Assembly (NCBI GenBank): GCA_947179485.1
Contig: OX359249.1
Coordinates: 39,294,250-39,358,249 of the forward strand
Length of the DNA stretch: 64,000 nt
Direction: 5' to 3'
Source: Allacma fusca
Lineage: Eukaryota; Arthropoda; Collembola; Symphypleona; Sminthuridae
Shown: positions 1-11,381 of the stretch, in pieces
Numbering within the stretch: the stretch's first letter is position 1
Layout: every line of letters begins with the position of its first letter
Translations under genes and position numbers: made by a program
Notes under the pieces: generated by a model
Seen by the model: the letters and a program-made list of their open reading frames with translations, nothing else
What the model was told of the DNA's origin: nothing
Database searches by the model: none

Positions 1-959
1 TCAGAATAAATGGTACGGTACCATGTACTACCAATCCTACTCAAGTAAAACTATCTCCTATCCTTTCTTCCCGAAAAATTCGATTCAGATAATGATTAGT
101 TTACCACACAGCTAATGCAATGTGTGGGGTACGAGTACAAGCTGCCAACATGGACATTCAAAAGTAGGTATGTAAGTACATAATTATATTTAATAGTTGG
201 CCGATGTACAACAGTACAAGCATTAGATAATTATTATAAACAATGAACAACATGTAAAAATCCTCTTCGATTCCTTTACGAAATGCCTGTCCCACTCCAC
301 TAACAATAAATGATAATGATATTCATGTAAATTTTTTCAAAGGAATGCAGGTAACTGATACAAAACCGAAAGGAACATAACCCTGTAACTACAACAACCA
401 ATCAACTACTCATCTTTATACCGTCTGCAGTTGTCCCTGCAACTTGTAGTTCATATCTACAAAAGTCAATTAGCAGAGGAAACATCACAGAGAAGGAAGT
501 CCAAAGTCGTTAAATAAAGATAAAAGAGCACAGTTCTTTTTGCATTATACAAAATTCACCTACGGTGATGGCAACATCCGTGACAAAAAAAAATACAACG
601 GATCACAGTCTAAAATTTATCCCGGAAACCACCCCAAAATATTATCAACTCTTGATAATAAAATGGATAAAATACTTGTTGAAACTAGTAACAGTCAGGT
701 GGGGTGCTTGCATTCCAATGGACAAGAATATCAGACGTTCTGAGCAATAATTAAGATGACTAATTTGTAAGACAAGTTATTTGTTTGAGTTGTTCCCTAA
801 TATTAATTCTTCTGTCAAGTTCAAAAAATGACGTAAGAATTCATGAGGTATGCACTTGCAAACTGGAATACCTCCACGCTTTCAAGTTTGACAGAAGCGA
901 GGAAAAGCATAGTGAATTACAAAAATATTATTTCCCATGATATTTAATACACGCATACA

Positions 960-979
960 CTCACACACACACACACACA
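960..979. repeat. CA dinucleotide microsatellite
   Basis: About nine consecutive CA units in intronic sequence. Confidence 0.9.
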
Positions 980-3900
980 AACAGTACCATATAATGATTT
1001 TCCCCTCCGATCAAGTTTTGAGCACGACATGGATGTATGCATGTATCTACACGTCAATTACAGGGACTATATGCTGAATCTCTAGTCATCATACAGATTT
1101 TCTTGCCTAAAGAATAATTAGCGTTAGCCTTACTTACAAAAGTTTAAGCGTCTGACAGTTTGTGCAGGGACTTAAACACGAGTTTGTAATTCAAAGTATG
1201 AGAACTTTATCTTCAGGGATACGAAGAGGACTCGAGCGTGCTCTAAACGCGTTTGTAACTTAAAGCACCTGCATTAATGTCCTGACTACTAATGAGTATA
1301 GGGTTCTGGTCCTCCTTACCTCAACAGTTCCTAAGTTCTATAGGCGTTGATACTGTAGACAAGCTCACAATCAGTAAAGTTGTCGGTCGGTCTCACTTCT
1401 ACACCTTAAATATACTCCAAGAAGTTAAAAGCTAGAAAAAAAAAGTTCGGGAGAGAACGGAAGTATGGTCTGGAAGTAAATAATCAAGAGTTATTCGCTT
1501 CTTGCACACTTGATCTAATCGCATCTCAATGGTTCGTGAATTTAACAACAACATCATTTGAGATGAGGTTAAGTACACGGAATTTGGTTCTTTTACATGT
1601 GAAATTATACATCTATGCTTATAATAACTGCATATAAAGTAAGTTTGGCATTTTGTATATCTGTGGATGTACAGGAAGATAGATTGCAATTTTTCGAATT
1701 AAAATCATTATAACTCACAGATAGACAAAAAAGATTCTTGAGTACACAAATAAAAACCTGAGAGGGATAATGATGCAAGACGGTGGTACAACTTTACTGG
1801 GCTAAGATAAAAACGCTCATTGTTACTAGACTTGTGTATGTAGTTACATGGGGAACTGGCTCCTTTACACAGAGACATGTTGCAACCTCACAGCAATCGC
1901 TCAACATTTAAGTATAATAGCTTTATGTTTGATACTAATTAAAAACTATATGAAGTAATTAAGCCCACATCTTTTAAGAGATCACTCAAGAATTCGCCAC
2001 ACTCCTTATTTGTACAAACAAATTCTTGCAACGCAACCGTGCGTGCCAAAAAACATAAAATTATTTTTGTTTTCAGAAAACCTTCAAAAATTACAATCCA
2101 TCTGAACAAAAGAACTTTTATAATACCCTTTTTTTACTGTTTCTCTCTCTGTCTATCTCTTCTGTATGAAACTGAACTTTTAAATTCCAACTATAAGTAA
2201 GTCCTGTACAAGCTAGTCCTGTAACCACATAATATATGCATTGAAAAAAAAGATCACACTACTGAATATTCTCACTCTCACTAAAATAATAAAGGAAGTG
2301 TAGATATACAAAAGCATACACAAGACTCACTATGAACTGTTCTTTTTAAAACCTTAGGACTGAGGGTATTCAAAATTTTATTACGTGCATGTGATACGTA
2401 CCAGAAACAAAACCATTTTACGCATAAAAAATCCTGTCTTAGCTCAATGTGAAAATAATCATACACGAGATTTGATTGCGTTTATATATATTGATTTCAG
2501 CATGTTTTGATTAAGTGTTACCGAACTTAAACCATTTTGAAATACGGTAGAAATTTTTTCTTTATTGAGTAGAAGCAGACACTGCCAATTTTCAAGCATT
2601 TATATATCTATCTGCAAAACCCGTCCTGGGCTAAGCAAGATAATTTGCATAGAGACTCAATAATGTACTCAAAAGGACATGTACCATTTACTTCTTTAAA
2701 AATGTTAACAACAGAACTTAAGTTTAGCAGGTAATAGTATAAAAAGACAATTCGTAAATAATTGTTTGAAAAGTAACACAGGGCAGTGACCCTTATGACT
2801 TGTTGAGCATGTATCGTGTTAAAAAGGTCCTACATATATTTCCGTAATAATTATGCACATGCATGCATAGCTGTAGTTACACCGTGGTGAGAAAACACCG
2901 ATGAGATTTTATTTTGCACAGTAAATACATCCCATTACCAAAACTGCTCACTCAAAAAACATTCTCGCACATTTAGTTAACATTATTAACACCTCTACCA
3001 CCACCATCACCATTAGCTTATGCTTTCCACTCTCCTCAAATAATAATTAAAACTGAAAACCCACTAGTAAGGAAAGTGGCAATCGTCAGTTCAAACGTCA
3101 ATCGTCCTATTATTTTGTTCCGGCAATTAGCCGTCACAAAATATCCATAGATTTTGTGAAGACATACATACATACACAAGAAAGTATTTGTATACAATAA
3201 GGGAAAGTAGATATGTACATATGTACCTACACATATCTATACGTAACTACAAATATGTACACATTTTGGTAACAGTTCCATAAAATAAATTTCATTTCAA
3301 ACTATGGAAAAGAAAACTGCCGGATATACTCTGCAAGTTCACTGTCTGTGGTAATTAAATAGTTGCGTATGAATAAGTAGACATGTACATCTGGCAGTTA
3401 GAAAGGGGAGGATAAAGCCTCACCAAAATCTTGACAAATCAACGACTACGTAGTATAAAATATTGCAATACTACACGGGATTGTCGAAATAGCAGATTAG
3501 ATCTAAACAGTCGCCTCAAAAGTCCTGACCACACCTGTACACAAGACGTCCCAATTATTCATACATACTCGAGAGACTTCTGAGTTGAGATATCTATCAG
3601 AATAGATTTTGACGCTGCCATGTTCCATTTCCCAAAAATATCCTGAGACATTGAGTAACCAATAATTTATCCCATAATGGATTATTCGGCACGACACATG
3701 CGATAACTTTAAACGTGGCTAAAAGCATCCCTTTACCAACCCTTCCTTATCTAGCAACAAAATTTTAATACTTCCAAAATAAATAAATCAACGTGAGGTG
3801 CCAAAAATAGGCATGATCAACATTCGAAATAAAAAATCTCTTGTCTAAATAAGTTTTGCGTGTGATACTCCAGCATATTAGCAACATCCGAGCATATCTA

Positions 3901-6900
3901 TGATTTGTAATACAGGAATAATTTCAGGACACAGCAGAGTCATGATGATAAAATAGACTTTAAATATATTAGCAAGGCTCCTTGGAAGCACTTAGATTGT
4001 GGATTCGATTAGAAAATGAGAAGGTTTCAATTAATAAGATTCATGGTACATTTATTAACGCCTATTTCAAGCCCTCTTGAAAAGATATTCTAAGGAATAT
4101 TGCCCAACCTTTTCCCCTTGATGTGATTATATTCTTACTGATAGTTTCTAGAATATATAGATATATAAGTATAAAGAAAATTCGGTGTATGAATCTCTGC
4201 TGAAACATGTATATAGAATATGATGGTAAATGAAATAGGGACACTGTATTTGAACACAAGACATTAACATACTTTTTCCTTCAGGGCAACAATAAATTCG
4301 TAATTTTTCAAGGCCCACGATTGTTCATTTATTAATTTAATTGAGTGCATGTGCGCTAAAATTTGGACGCACGGTTTATTTGTACCCAAGTCTAAAGTAA
4401 CCAGTCAGTCCATAATACTAAAAATCAGCTATCGTATTTTAAATTAATGCCATGTGTGCCCCCTTATGAAAGCTAAAATTCTACACTGGTAGTTTTACTA
4501 TTTGGGTGAGTGTTCATCCTACCATGCGATATTTCCTCACGCTAGTACCGCATTTGTACACAGAGTAACTGCGATTCTCCACATTTTTTATTGGTCTCTG
4601 CAGCAAACTGAATGAATTAATAACACAATTTATCTACTTCTATGCAGTAAATCGCGAAGGATTCTCACGAAGAGCGATTGTAACCTATTCCCGTATCCCA
4701 TGATTTGACAAGTGCCATGTACCGGGTGCTTCGCATTTGATTAGCCTTAGGTTGGACTCACACAAGATTTCCTTCCGTAACCACTATATACACTTAACCG
4801 CACGGTAAAACGCGTTATGGATGGAAGAAAATTGGCTTAGTAGCATGGACTTTAAATCAAAGTCTGGAAAGGATAAAAATTTGTTTGTGAATACGCAGCT
4901 GAGGCCTCTGCCTACGACCCATTCATATATTGTATATAAGTTTGTTAGTTCCAGTTCCCACTCCGAAATCGGGACATGGTAGAATTTCCAACAAAATAAG
5001 TTCTGCCTAAAATCAATTAGGCATTTGTAAGCTTTGTATTGGCTAAATACATATACTTTTTACCATCCGTATCCATTACAAACTTTTTTAGGGTCGACAA
5101 GATTAAGGGGCAGATATGCATTTAGATAAATGATAGCATTTCGAAAAGCTGATATGCCAAGCCAAGCCTTGAGTTGTAATTTCTCCAAACTTAGTTTTTT
5201 AATTTCCTTTTCCTCATCAGTACAATCGCAGGATTTCAATAATGCTCCCGAAGTACCTGCAATGGAAGAACCGAAACTGAACCTGCTACTGCTACTCCAT
5301 TCTTCTAATTACAATTGCAAGTAAAGACGATAAGTTTCTTAAATACTTTTTTCAGCTTCATATAATTAATTATATATATAACTACTATACCTAAGAAGAT
5401 AATTATAAAGTTGAAAGTGAGCTTGAGTGTGTGAAAGCATCTGGGAAGGTTAATAACTGCACAAAGCTCTCCTGACGATAACCATGCGAAGATCATTGAT
5501 GCATGCAAGGATATAGATCCAGGGAAAAGACGACACCTCAACCACATTTGAAAAATGGTAAAATGATGCCTTGTCTACATCTACAGTCTGTGTGCTTTCC
5601 ACGAATTTCACGCTCAAGTACGGGTGATCTAATGGATCCTATTAAGTTCCCGAAAACGGTAACTGCAAAAACTTAGAAAAAGTTTTAGCTTCCAGCTAAG
5701 CTCTTCTACTGTCAACTATTATGAACCTCACTGCCTGCTTTTTGATGGTAAGTATGCCTTTGCTGCAAAGTCATCGTCGCGTCGGCAGAAGGGACGCAGA
5801 GTCAAAAATGAACTGTGTCGCATCAAAGCAGCTCTCCTTGTTTACTCATCTGTGACCACTGCAACTCAGATAAAAATTGCATGACGAAATACTTCGTAAC
5901 CATCAGTTTCAGATCCGATCATGTTTACTGTCTTGCACATTATTACCAAAAATAAATCAAACATTTTCTACCCCCCTAGAAGAAATAATAACAATAAAGT
6001 AACACATTGGGTAAAGTGTGTACAAGCTCTACTACACTGGATTTCAAAATACAAAATTATGCTTAAATCTTAACTTCTTAAAACCTCAGCATCAGCCCGC
6101 AGAGATACTGACAAAAAAGGAAACTCAGTATTAAATAACAGTCCGTCAATTATTGATAAGGAAACACAAACAAAAATACCATCAATACTTTTAGCTTTAA
6201 TGTTGACGTCTTTTTTTTTAAGACTTAATAAAAGTGCACAAACTCTTCTCCTCACACCACGGCTTCAATATCATGTCAAAGCTCTCTTACATATGCGTAT
6301 CTATAGATACACGCTATATACGCAGTCATAGATAATTCGATCAATGTACTACGGTCGGTCCTTTAATAATTCTAAAAAGCTACAAGAAAATCTAAAATGT
6401 TAAAATATTATCTTTATAGTGGTAAGTTTAGAAATTATGACTGAACTAACAGAAAACAGAAATCCCTGTTATTACAGTACAGTATTATCAATCACTTTGA
6501 GCGCTCAGAAATATGAGGAAAGTGTGATGAGAGACTAGCCGGTGTTAATATCTTCAGCCTTCTCAGATGTGCTCTGTCGTTTGCATGGTGCCACTGAGTG
6601 TAAAGTCGATATAGTCTACATATAATGTTGTGTTAGTAATATGATAGGAACATCAGTCCATTCCATCCTCACGATGACTAAATCGACTTCCATGATTCAC
6701 CTTACTTGTTTTAATATACTACTGATATTTAATATACTGGTACTTGCTGAAAGGTGATTACACAAGTAACTACTACATGTGGGGAGTAACTATGAGAAAA
6801 ATACGATCGATTTCAAAGTTTCCAGGTGATGTTTCTGAACCTATAATTAAGAAATCGGTAATCATTCTCAAATTTTTCACGCATAGGCGACAGCAAATTC

Positions 6901-7352
6901 ATAACTTCCCATGCCTATATCTTCAAAATCTATGTGTGTATAGGGGATTATGTCAAGGCAGCATAGGGGCTAATTTTTATGCACATCACTGAAAACTCCT
7001 TCATGTGATGAACTCAAGAGAACATTGAAAGTACTAGTATAGCATGGATGGGGATGGACATGAAATGAAAACGTAAAACACGGCACGTCAAATACTTGTT
7101 CACACTTTTAAGCCTGCAGCATGTGAAAAATGAAAATTCGTAGAGATGTTACATTCATGCTCTAATTTGGTTCCATGGACTTCCGTTCAATGTAGTTCAT
7201 CATAGGCAGAATAACCCTTTTTCCACTATCCATCCCTCACAAAAAATTGCGTTTACAATCCCACAAGCGGCCGTTCACAAAAATTGAGTTAGGTGAATTA
7301 CAGTATATGTAATCACTTTTGTTTGAGTTATACGTATACTTATATATATGTA

Positions 7353-7932
7353 GAGGGTGTTTCATAACTCATACCCCTTTTCTTCCCCTAGTCTATATAA
7401 GCAGGTGTGGTAAAAAAAAAATTAAGGGAAACTTTCTACAGATTTTTTAAAATTATCAGCTTGACCACTCCAACCAGCAAGCTGCGCCCTTTGAAAGAAT
7501 TTAAGTACAGTGTTCCAGTCTCCTCGCATCTTTCGGAATTGTCCTTACCGCACCTCATTTCCTTCTAATTCCAACGATCTTGCCGTACGTCTGGATCCAC
7601 CGTATCCCCCAGACTACTAATTGTAAGCGCAATGATCTCTATGCTTTAGCAACATTTTGAGGTCAATCAATTTTGCCACATATGAGCTCCAACTTTTATT
7701 TTAGTTCAATTTTATTTTTAAAATGGAAAATCGGAATAAAAGCTTTCCAGGAAACAATCGACTTTGCTTCACGCATTTAATCGTTGTGATCAAATGAACC
7801 CATTGACCTAAGCCTGATGGCTTTAAAAATACTGCCAAAGAGTTCTCTTGAAAATGGAAGAACTGAATATATTGATCAGACCTGACATCATAACATGAGC
7901 TACGGGGGGAAAAAACGCTACGAAACACCCTG
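7353..7932. mobile_element. Non-autonomous TIR element (MITE-like), TA-flanked, 580 bp
   Basis: The left end reads TA-GAGGGTGTTTCATAACTC. The right end, reverse-complemented, reads TA-CAGGGTGTTTCGTAGCG. The inner AGGGTGTTTC is identical and the following bases are nearly so, giving terminal inverted repeats of about 14 bp with a TA on each side (7351-7352 and 7933-7934). TA duplication is the mark of Tc1/mariner-type insertion. The inside has no transposase frame that I recognise; a 75-codon minus-strand frame (7701-7928) has no catalytic motif. So it is probably a non-autonomous element moved by another copy's transposase. The repeats are short, so chance is not excluded. Confidence 0.55.
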
Positions 7933-8071
7933 TATAATATCAGTGCATTATTTCATTTCCCCCAGGACGTTTCATGTAACAGAAAATAATATAATTTTTT
8001 GTATTAATATATTTTCCATTTAGAAAATCATTCCCAACTGTATCCAAACACAGGACTGGACAGGACTAAAG

Positions 8072-8098
8072 TAATAATAATAATTATTATTATTATTA
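8072..8098. repeat. TAA/TTA repeat with palindromic switch
   Basis: TAA units switch to TTA units near the middle, so the tract can fold on itself. It is directly preceded by a short tandem repeat of CAGGACT (8051-8067). Confidence 0.85.
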
Positions 8099-8470
8099 AG
8101 CATTATAGTATAGTCATAATTTCTATCAAATACTGAGCTTGTATATCATGAAACCGGTAGCGGAACTTCAATACACTGTAGGAATACATTATGTGCAAAC
8201 AAGTATGCACAAAAACGTAAAAAAAAGTACTCTTCCGATGCGACCAAAACTTTTAAAATTGTCGAATAAAAAATTCTGGTAATAAAGAAAGAAAGTTTTC
8301 ATTCGAACTTAAAGGGGGGAAATTGTTTTCCCGAAGAGAGCCCCATCAATCCATCAATATGTCTACTTACAATAGGAATCCTACTCGTCAGAAAACACGC
8401 TATGATAGGGGGTGTAAAAACTAGAAGTAATTATGAGTCTTGACTCAATGTAAGACGACAACTACATTTT

Positions 8471-8489
8471 TATGTATGTATGTATGTAG
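8471..8489. repeat. TATG tetranucleotide microsatellite
   Basis: Four to five TATG units. Similar short runs recur throughout the window (for example 40482-40496 and 54940-54955). Confidence 0.85.
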
Positions 8490-9305
8490 CAATGAAAAAA
8501 ACTCTTGAAACACATGCAACACTTGTAACTAACCGGGAACGCTCTAGTCCGAAGATACTACTCAACCCTACTCAAATAAAACGTAAAAGAGTACATGCGA
8601 AAAACTCACTTAGCCATTCAAGGAAATAGTGTGTTCACGTGCTTCATTTCCGGATATCAACCTCTTTCTTGTGCCAGTTCCGGCTGACGTTTTTGAGCAC
8701 GAAATAATCTTCTTATGCATGCATGTAAATGTACCATTTTCAATACCACATTTACCCATTCCCACCTAAAATAATCTCCACGTAGTACTCTCGCCTTTGA
8801 CTCATATGTGGATGTGGATATACAAGAGCTTAACTACCTATTAAAATTTTACCGGTTTTGAAACTCATCAGAAATGTTTCAAAATAATAGTTTTTGTTAC
8901 AGACATGACTGAATTAATGGAAAACACGAGTCAGTGCCAATATTATACGAGGCATGCAATCCCATGAAACAAACAAGGTAACACTTTTGGAAACATGGTG
9001 GTTAAAATGATTCTCCATTATGTATGTATATTTATCCTGTCATTGTCAAAACTGAAATTTCAATGTGTTAACTCAACTAAAAATCTACAACCGATTGAGC
9101 TGATCTTTCGATCCGTACATACGATAGGATGGAATTGCTTAGGGGAGGATGAGGAAAGCGTGGGGTAGTTGTGTGTATTTATGTATGTATATGCATCCTT
9201 TAAGCCTAGGAAGGCTGTGCAGTAGTTGAGTAGACACAATAATCCTATTACATAAAGTGCGCATACATATAGATATATAGATATACAGAGGAGAGTTTCA
9301 CTTAC

Positions 9306-9457
9306 ATTGGTAGAAAGTTGGTTCGTTAACGTTTGAACTTTTTCTTGCGCTTCTCCTAGCTCACGCTTTAATTTCCGAATTTCGTTGGCCTGCCTTTCTT
9401 CCTGACTGCTGTAGATTGAAGAGGCCGTGGACACAAGGCTTAGGGATGAACCATTAA
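9306..9457 (-). CDS. sick: NAV exon 16 of window: SLSLVST motif and start of coiled coil
   Basis: 152 nt: 2 nt and 50 codons, ending in phase 0. The acceptor is ATATTATTATAG and the donor AAT|GTAAGT. It reads NGSSLSLVSTASSIYSSQEE, then a heptad-like charged helix (IRKLKRELGEAQEKVQTLT, NQLSTN). Human NAV2 has GSSLSLVSSTSSLYSTAEEK, then IHKLRRELVASQEKVATLTS in the same order, so this is the clearest match in the window. In the family the coiled coil continues with AHLVAAFE and later the AAA-type ATPase. Those exons are not between 1 and 9305. Confidence 0.96.
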
Positions 9458-9996
9458 CTATAATAATATGTCCATCAAATGATTTTTATTTAAACATGCA
9501 ACGTGATATTGACAGCAGTCTCGACTAGGTATACAAAATTTTAAAGCAGTTTTACTAATTATGATTGAATTTTAAATTTGAGGTTTGTTGGATCAACGAA
9601 GGTTAAAAATGGCTATTAAGAACTGAAAATGAGGAGAAAAAAATAGTTAATAAACGAAGTTTTTATACCCTTCCCAATAATTGCTTTTAAGCACATATGT
9701 ATGTATATATAGATACCAATTTGTAATGAAAGTATGGTGTAGGATACATATTTTTCAGAGTAAGTACTTCTCTACGGCAGAAGAAATAAGTACATCTCCA
9801 TAATACAATAGTACAAGCCTCACATCAAACCCAAAAGAAAAAAAAAAGAACTTTCCATTCATAACCCAATAACCCTTCGTTGGTGTACCTTGAATAATTA
9901 TACGAAAGACAACTAATCTTGAACTCAAAGGCTCTCACATGGGATCTTTTACTACATAAAAAATTTCAATGTAGAAAATAAACCATAAAATCTTAC
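9458..9996 (-). other. Intron, 539 bp
   Basis: Codon split 1+2, giving Ile. Nothing recognisable inside. Confidence 0.88.
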
Positions 9997-10115
9997 TCTC
10001 ATCTTCCTTGGTGGCAATTTTGGCTAAGAACCCGGAATAAGGGGACATACTGAGACGAACACTGTGGTTGTTTGCAGGTGTTGATGAGTATGGTCCTTGT
10101 CCTACACCAGCCAAC
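9997..10115 (-). CDS. sick: NAV exon 15 of window: linker before SLSLVST motif
   Basis: 119 nt: 1 nt, 39 codons, 1 nt. The acceptor is ATGATGAATAG (poor polypyrimidine tract) and the donor A|GTAAGA. It encodes LAGVGQGPYSSTPANNHS, then VRLSMSPYSGFLAKIATKED, then E. The open frame continues upstream of the acceptor, so the acceptor was fixed by the phase of the previous exon. In vertebrate navigators the same place before the SLSLVS motif holds a Ser-rich linker. Confidence 0.88.
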
Positions 10116-11291
10116 CTATTCATCATAACGGACATGAGTATTTCAAACGTGTGCGTCAAGTCATATTTTATTTCATTTTCACGTCCAGTCAAGCCCAATC
10201 ATGAGACCCTTCATAACCCTCCACCAAAGCCTTATATGGTTAACGATGGAAAGGGCTTGAGGCAGACATTTTTTCTCCAACAGAAAATTGATTTTTGCAT
10301 AATGCATGTGTGTTCGAAAGCCGATATGTCCAGTAACTTTACACACAAATTCCATATCCCAACTCGTCTGACCCTACCCATCCTGCCAAGTTCATTTTAC
10401 AAGAGTAAACAAAAACCCCTACCTTTAGGAAACACAAAAAAATTAAACTCAACTCTGGATTGCATAGTTCTCATCTACAGTATGAGTCTGTGTGCACGAG
10501 CCTCAAATATGAATGCAGTCATTATTAAGTATTATTGAAGTATTTCATACATACATATACATATATGGAGGTCCACGACTCAATCTGCTCCCACAACAGA
10601 AACACTATTAAGCTTAAAAAATCTACAAATTTATACGTAAAAAAAAAATTGAAAATATCTTTTTGTACTGGGAACTATTATTATGAATCTTGAATGACCC
10701 AAGGGTTTAATTATAACAACCTATATATAAAGATGAACTGAGCCAAACATGTAATTTTAGCCTGAAAGATGGAAACTGGTCCTCCTTATTTTAATCCATC
10801 CAAAATATTTTTGGTACTTTATATTCCCTATAATAGTTTAATAGAATCATCCCTAATATGCAACAACGGCTAAATAAAGCATCTAGTTCAGGAATGAAAC
10901 AGCTCACAATTAGCCTGGAATTCCTCGCTCACCAATGCTAGTAACACTGCGTAGATCTTTTGTTAATTAAACAGTATTAGTTTTTGATTCATGGTTACTA
11001 CCAAGATTTATTTGTTTTTCTTCAAATGAAGTCACGAAGCCAGCCGAGACAATGATACGACGTCATTATGTGTAACAAAATTTGCATGTAATTACCAGCT
11101 CAGAAAGATCGCAGCTACTTGGGCTCTTTCGTAGTATCATGGTATAACTATTTAGGTTCACAATTGAAAAGTAATTTCAACTGGACAGTTCTGATAAGTT
11201 TTGTCATAACTCATTTCAAATCACACAGCATAATATTTCTCTCCACAGACATGAAAGAAACACCCAGTATCCTTCGTAAAAGTCAACTTAC
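10116..11291 (-). other. Intron, 1.2 kb
   Basis: Codon split 2+1, giving Arg. A plus-strand frame of 156 codons (10068-10538) starts inside the neighbouring exon and runs through this intron. It has no domain and is probably chance. Nothing else seen. Confidence 0.82.
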
Positions 11292-11381
11292 CGACTGGAG
11301 GTACCATGCATTGGTGATGTTGGGATGTTACCAATGCCAGAAGGAAGCTGTGTACTGTAGTATTGATTGACGTCATCTGAC
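11292..11381 (-). CDS. sick: NAV exon 14 of window: 90-nt linker exon, frame-neutral
   Basis: 90 nt: 1 nt, 29 codons, 2 nt. The acceptor is CATGCTGCAGAG (chosen over the CAG two bases earlier, because only this one completes the Arg codon left by the previous exon) and the donor CG|GTAAGT. It reads SDDVNQYYSTQLPSGIGN, then IPTSPMHGTSS. The length is a multiple of three. The longer same-strand frame across 11221-11607 is in another phase and not coding. Confidence 0.88.

Larger units (their letters stand above)
1..9305 (-). other. Downstream intron, at least 9.3 kb, open at the left edge
   Basis: The last exon ends with a good donor (GTAAGT), and no continuation exon was found to the left, so the whole stretch is read as intron. 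It holds a CA repeat (960-979), the TIR element at 7353-7932, an imperfectly palindromic TAA/TTA repeat (8072-8098) and a TGTA run (8471-8489). Listed open frames here have no domain and no family similarity. Confidence 0.7.

Noticed and set aside
5721-5750. Plus-strand short start (MNLTACFLM) followed by GTAAGTATG, a possible leader exon
   Set aside because: Only ten codons, with no acceptor or continuation found; chance is likely.
10068-10538. 156-codon plus-strand frame
   Set aside because: It starts inside a confirmed minus-strand exon, has no domain, and its composition looks like translated intron.
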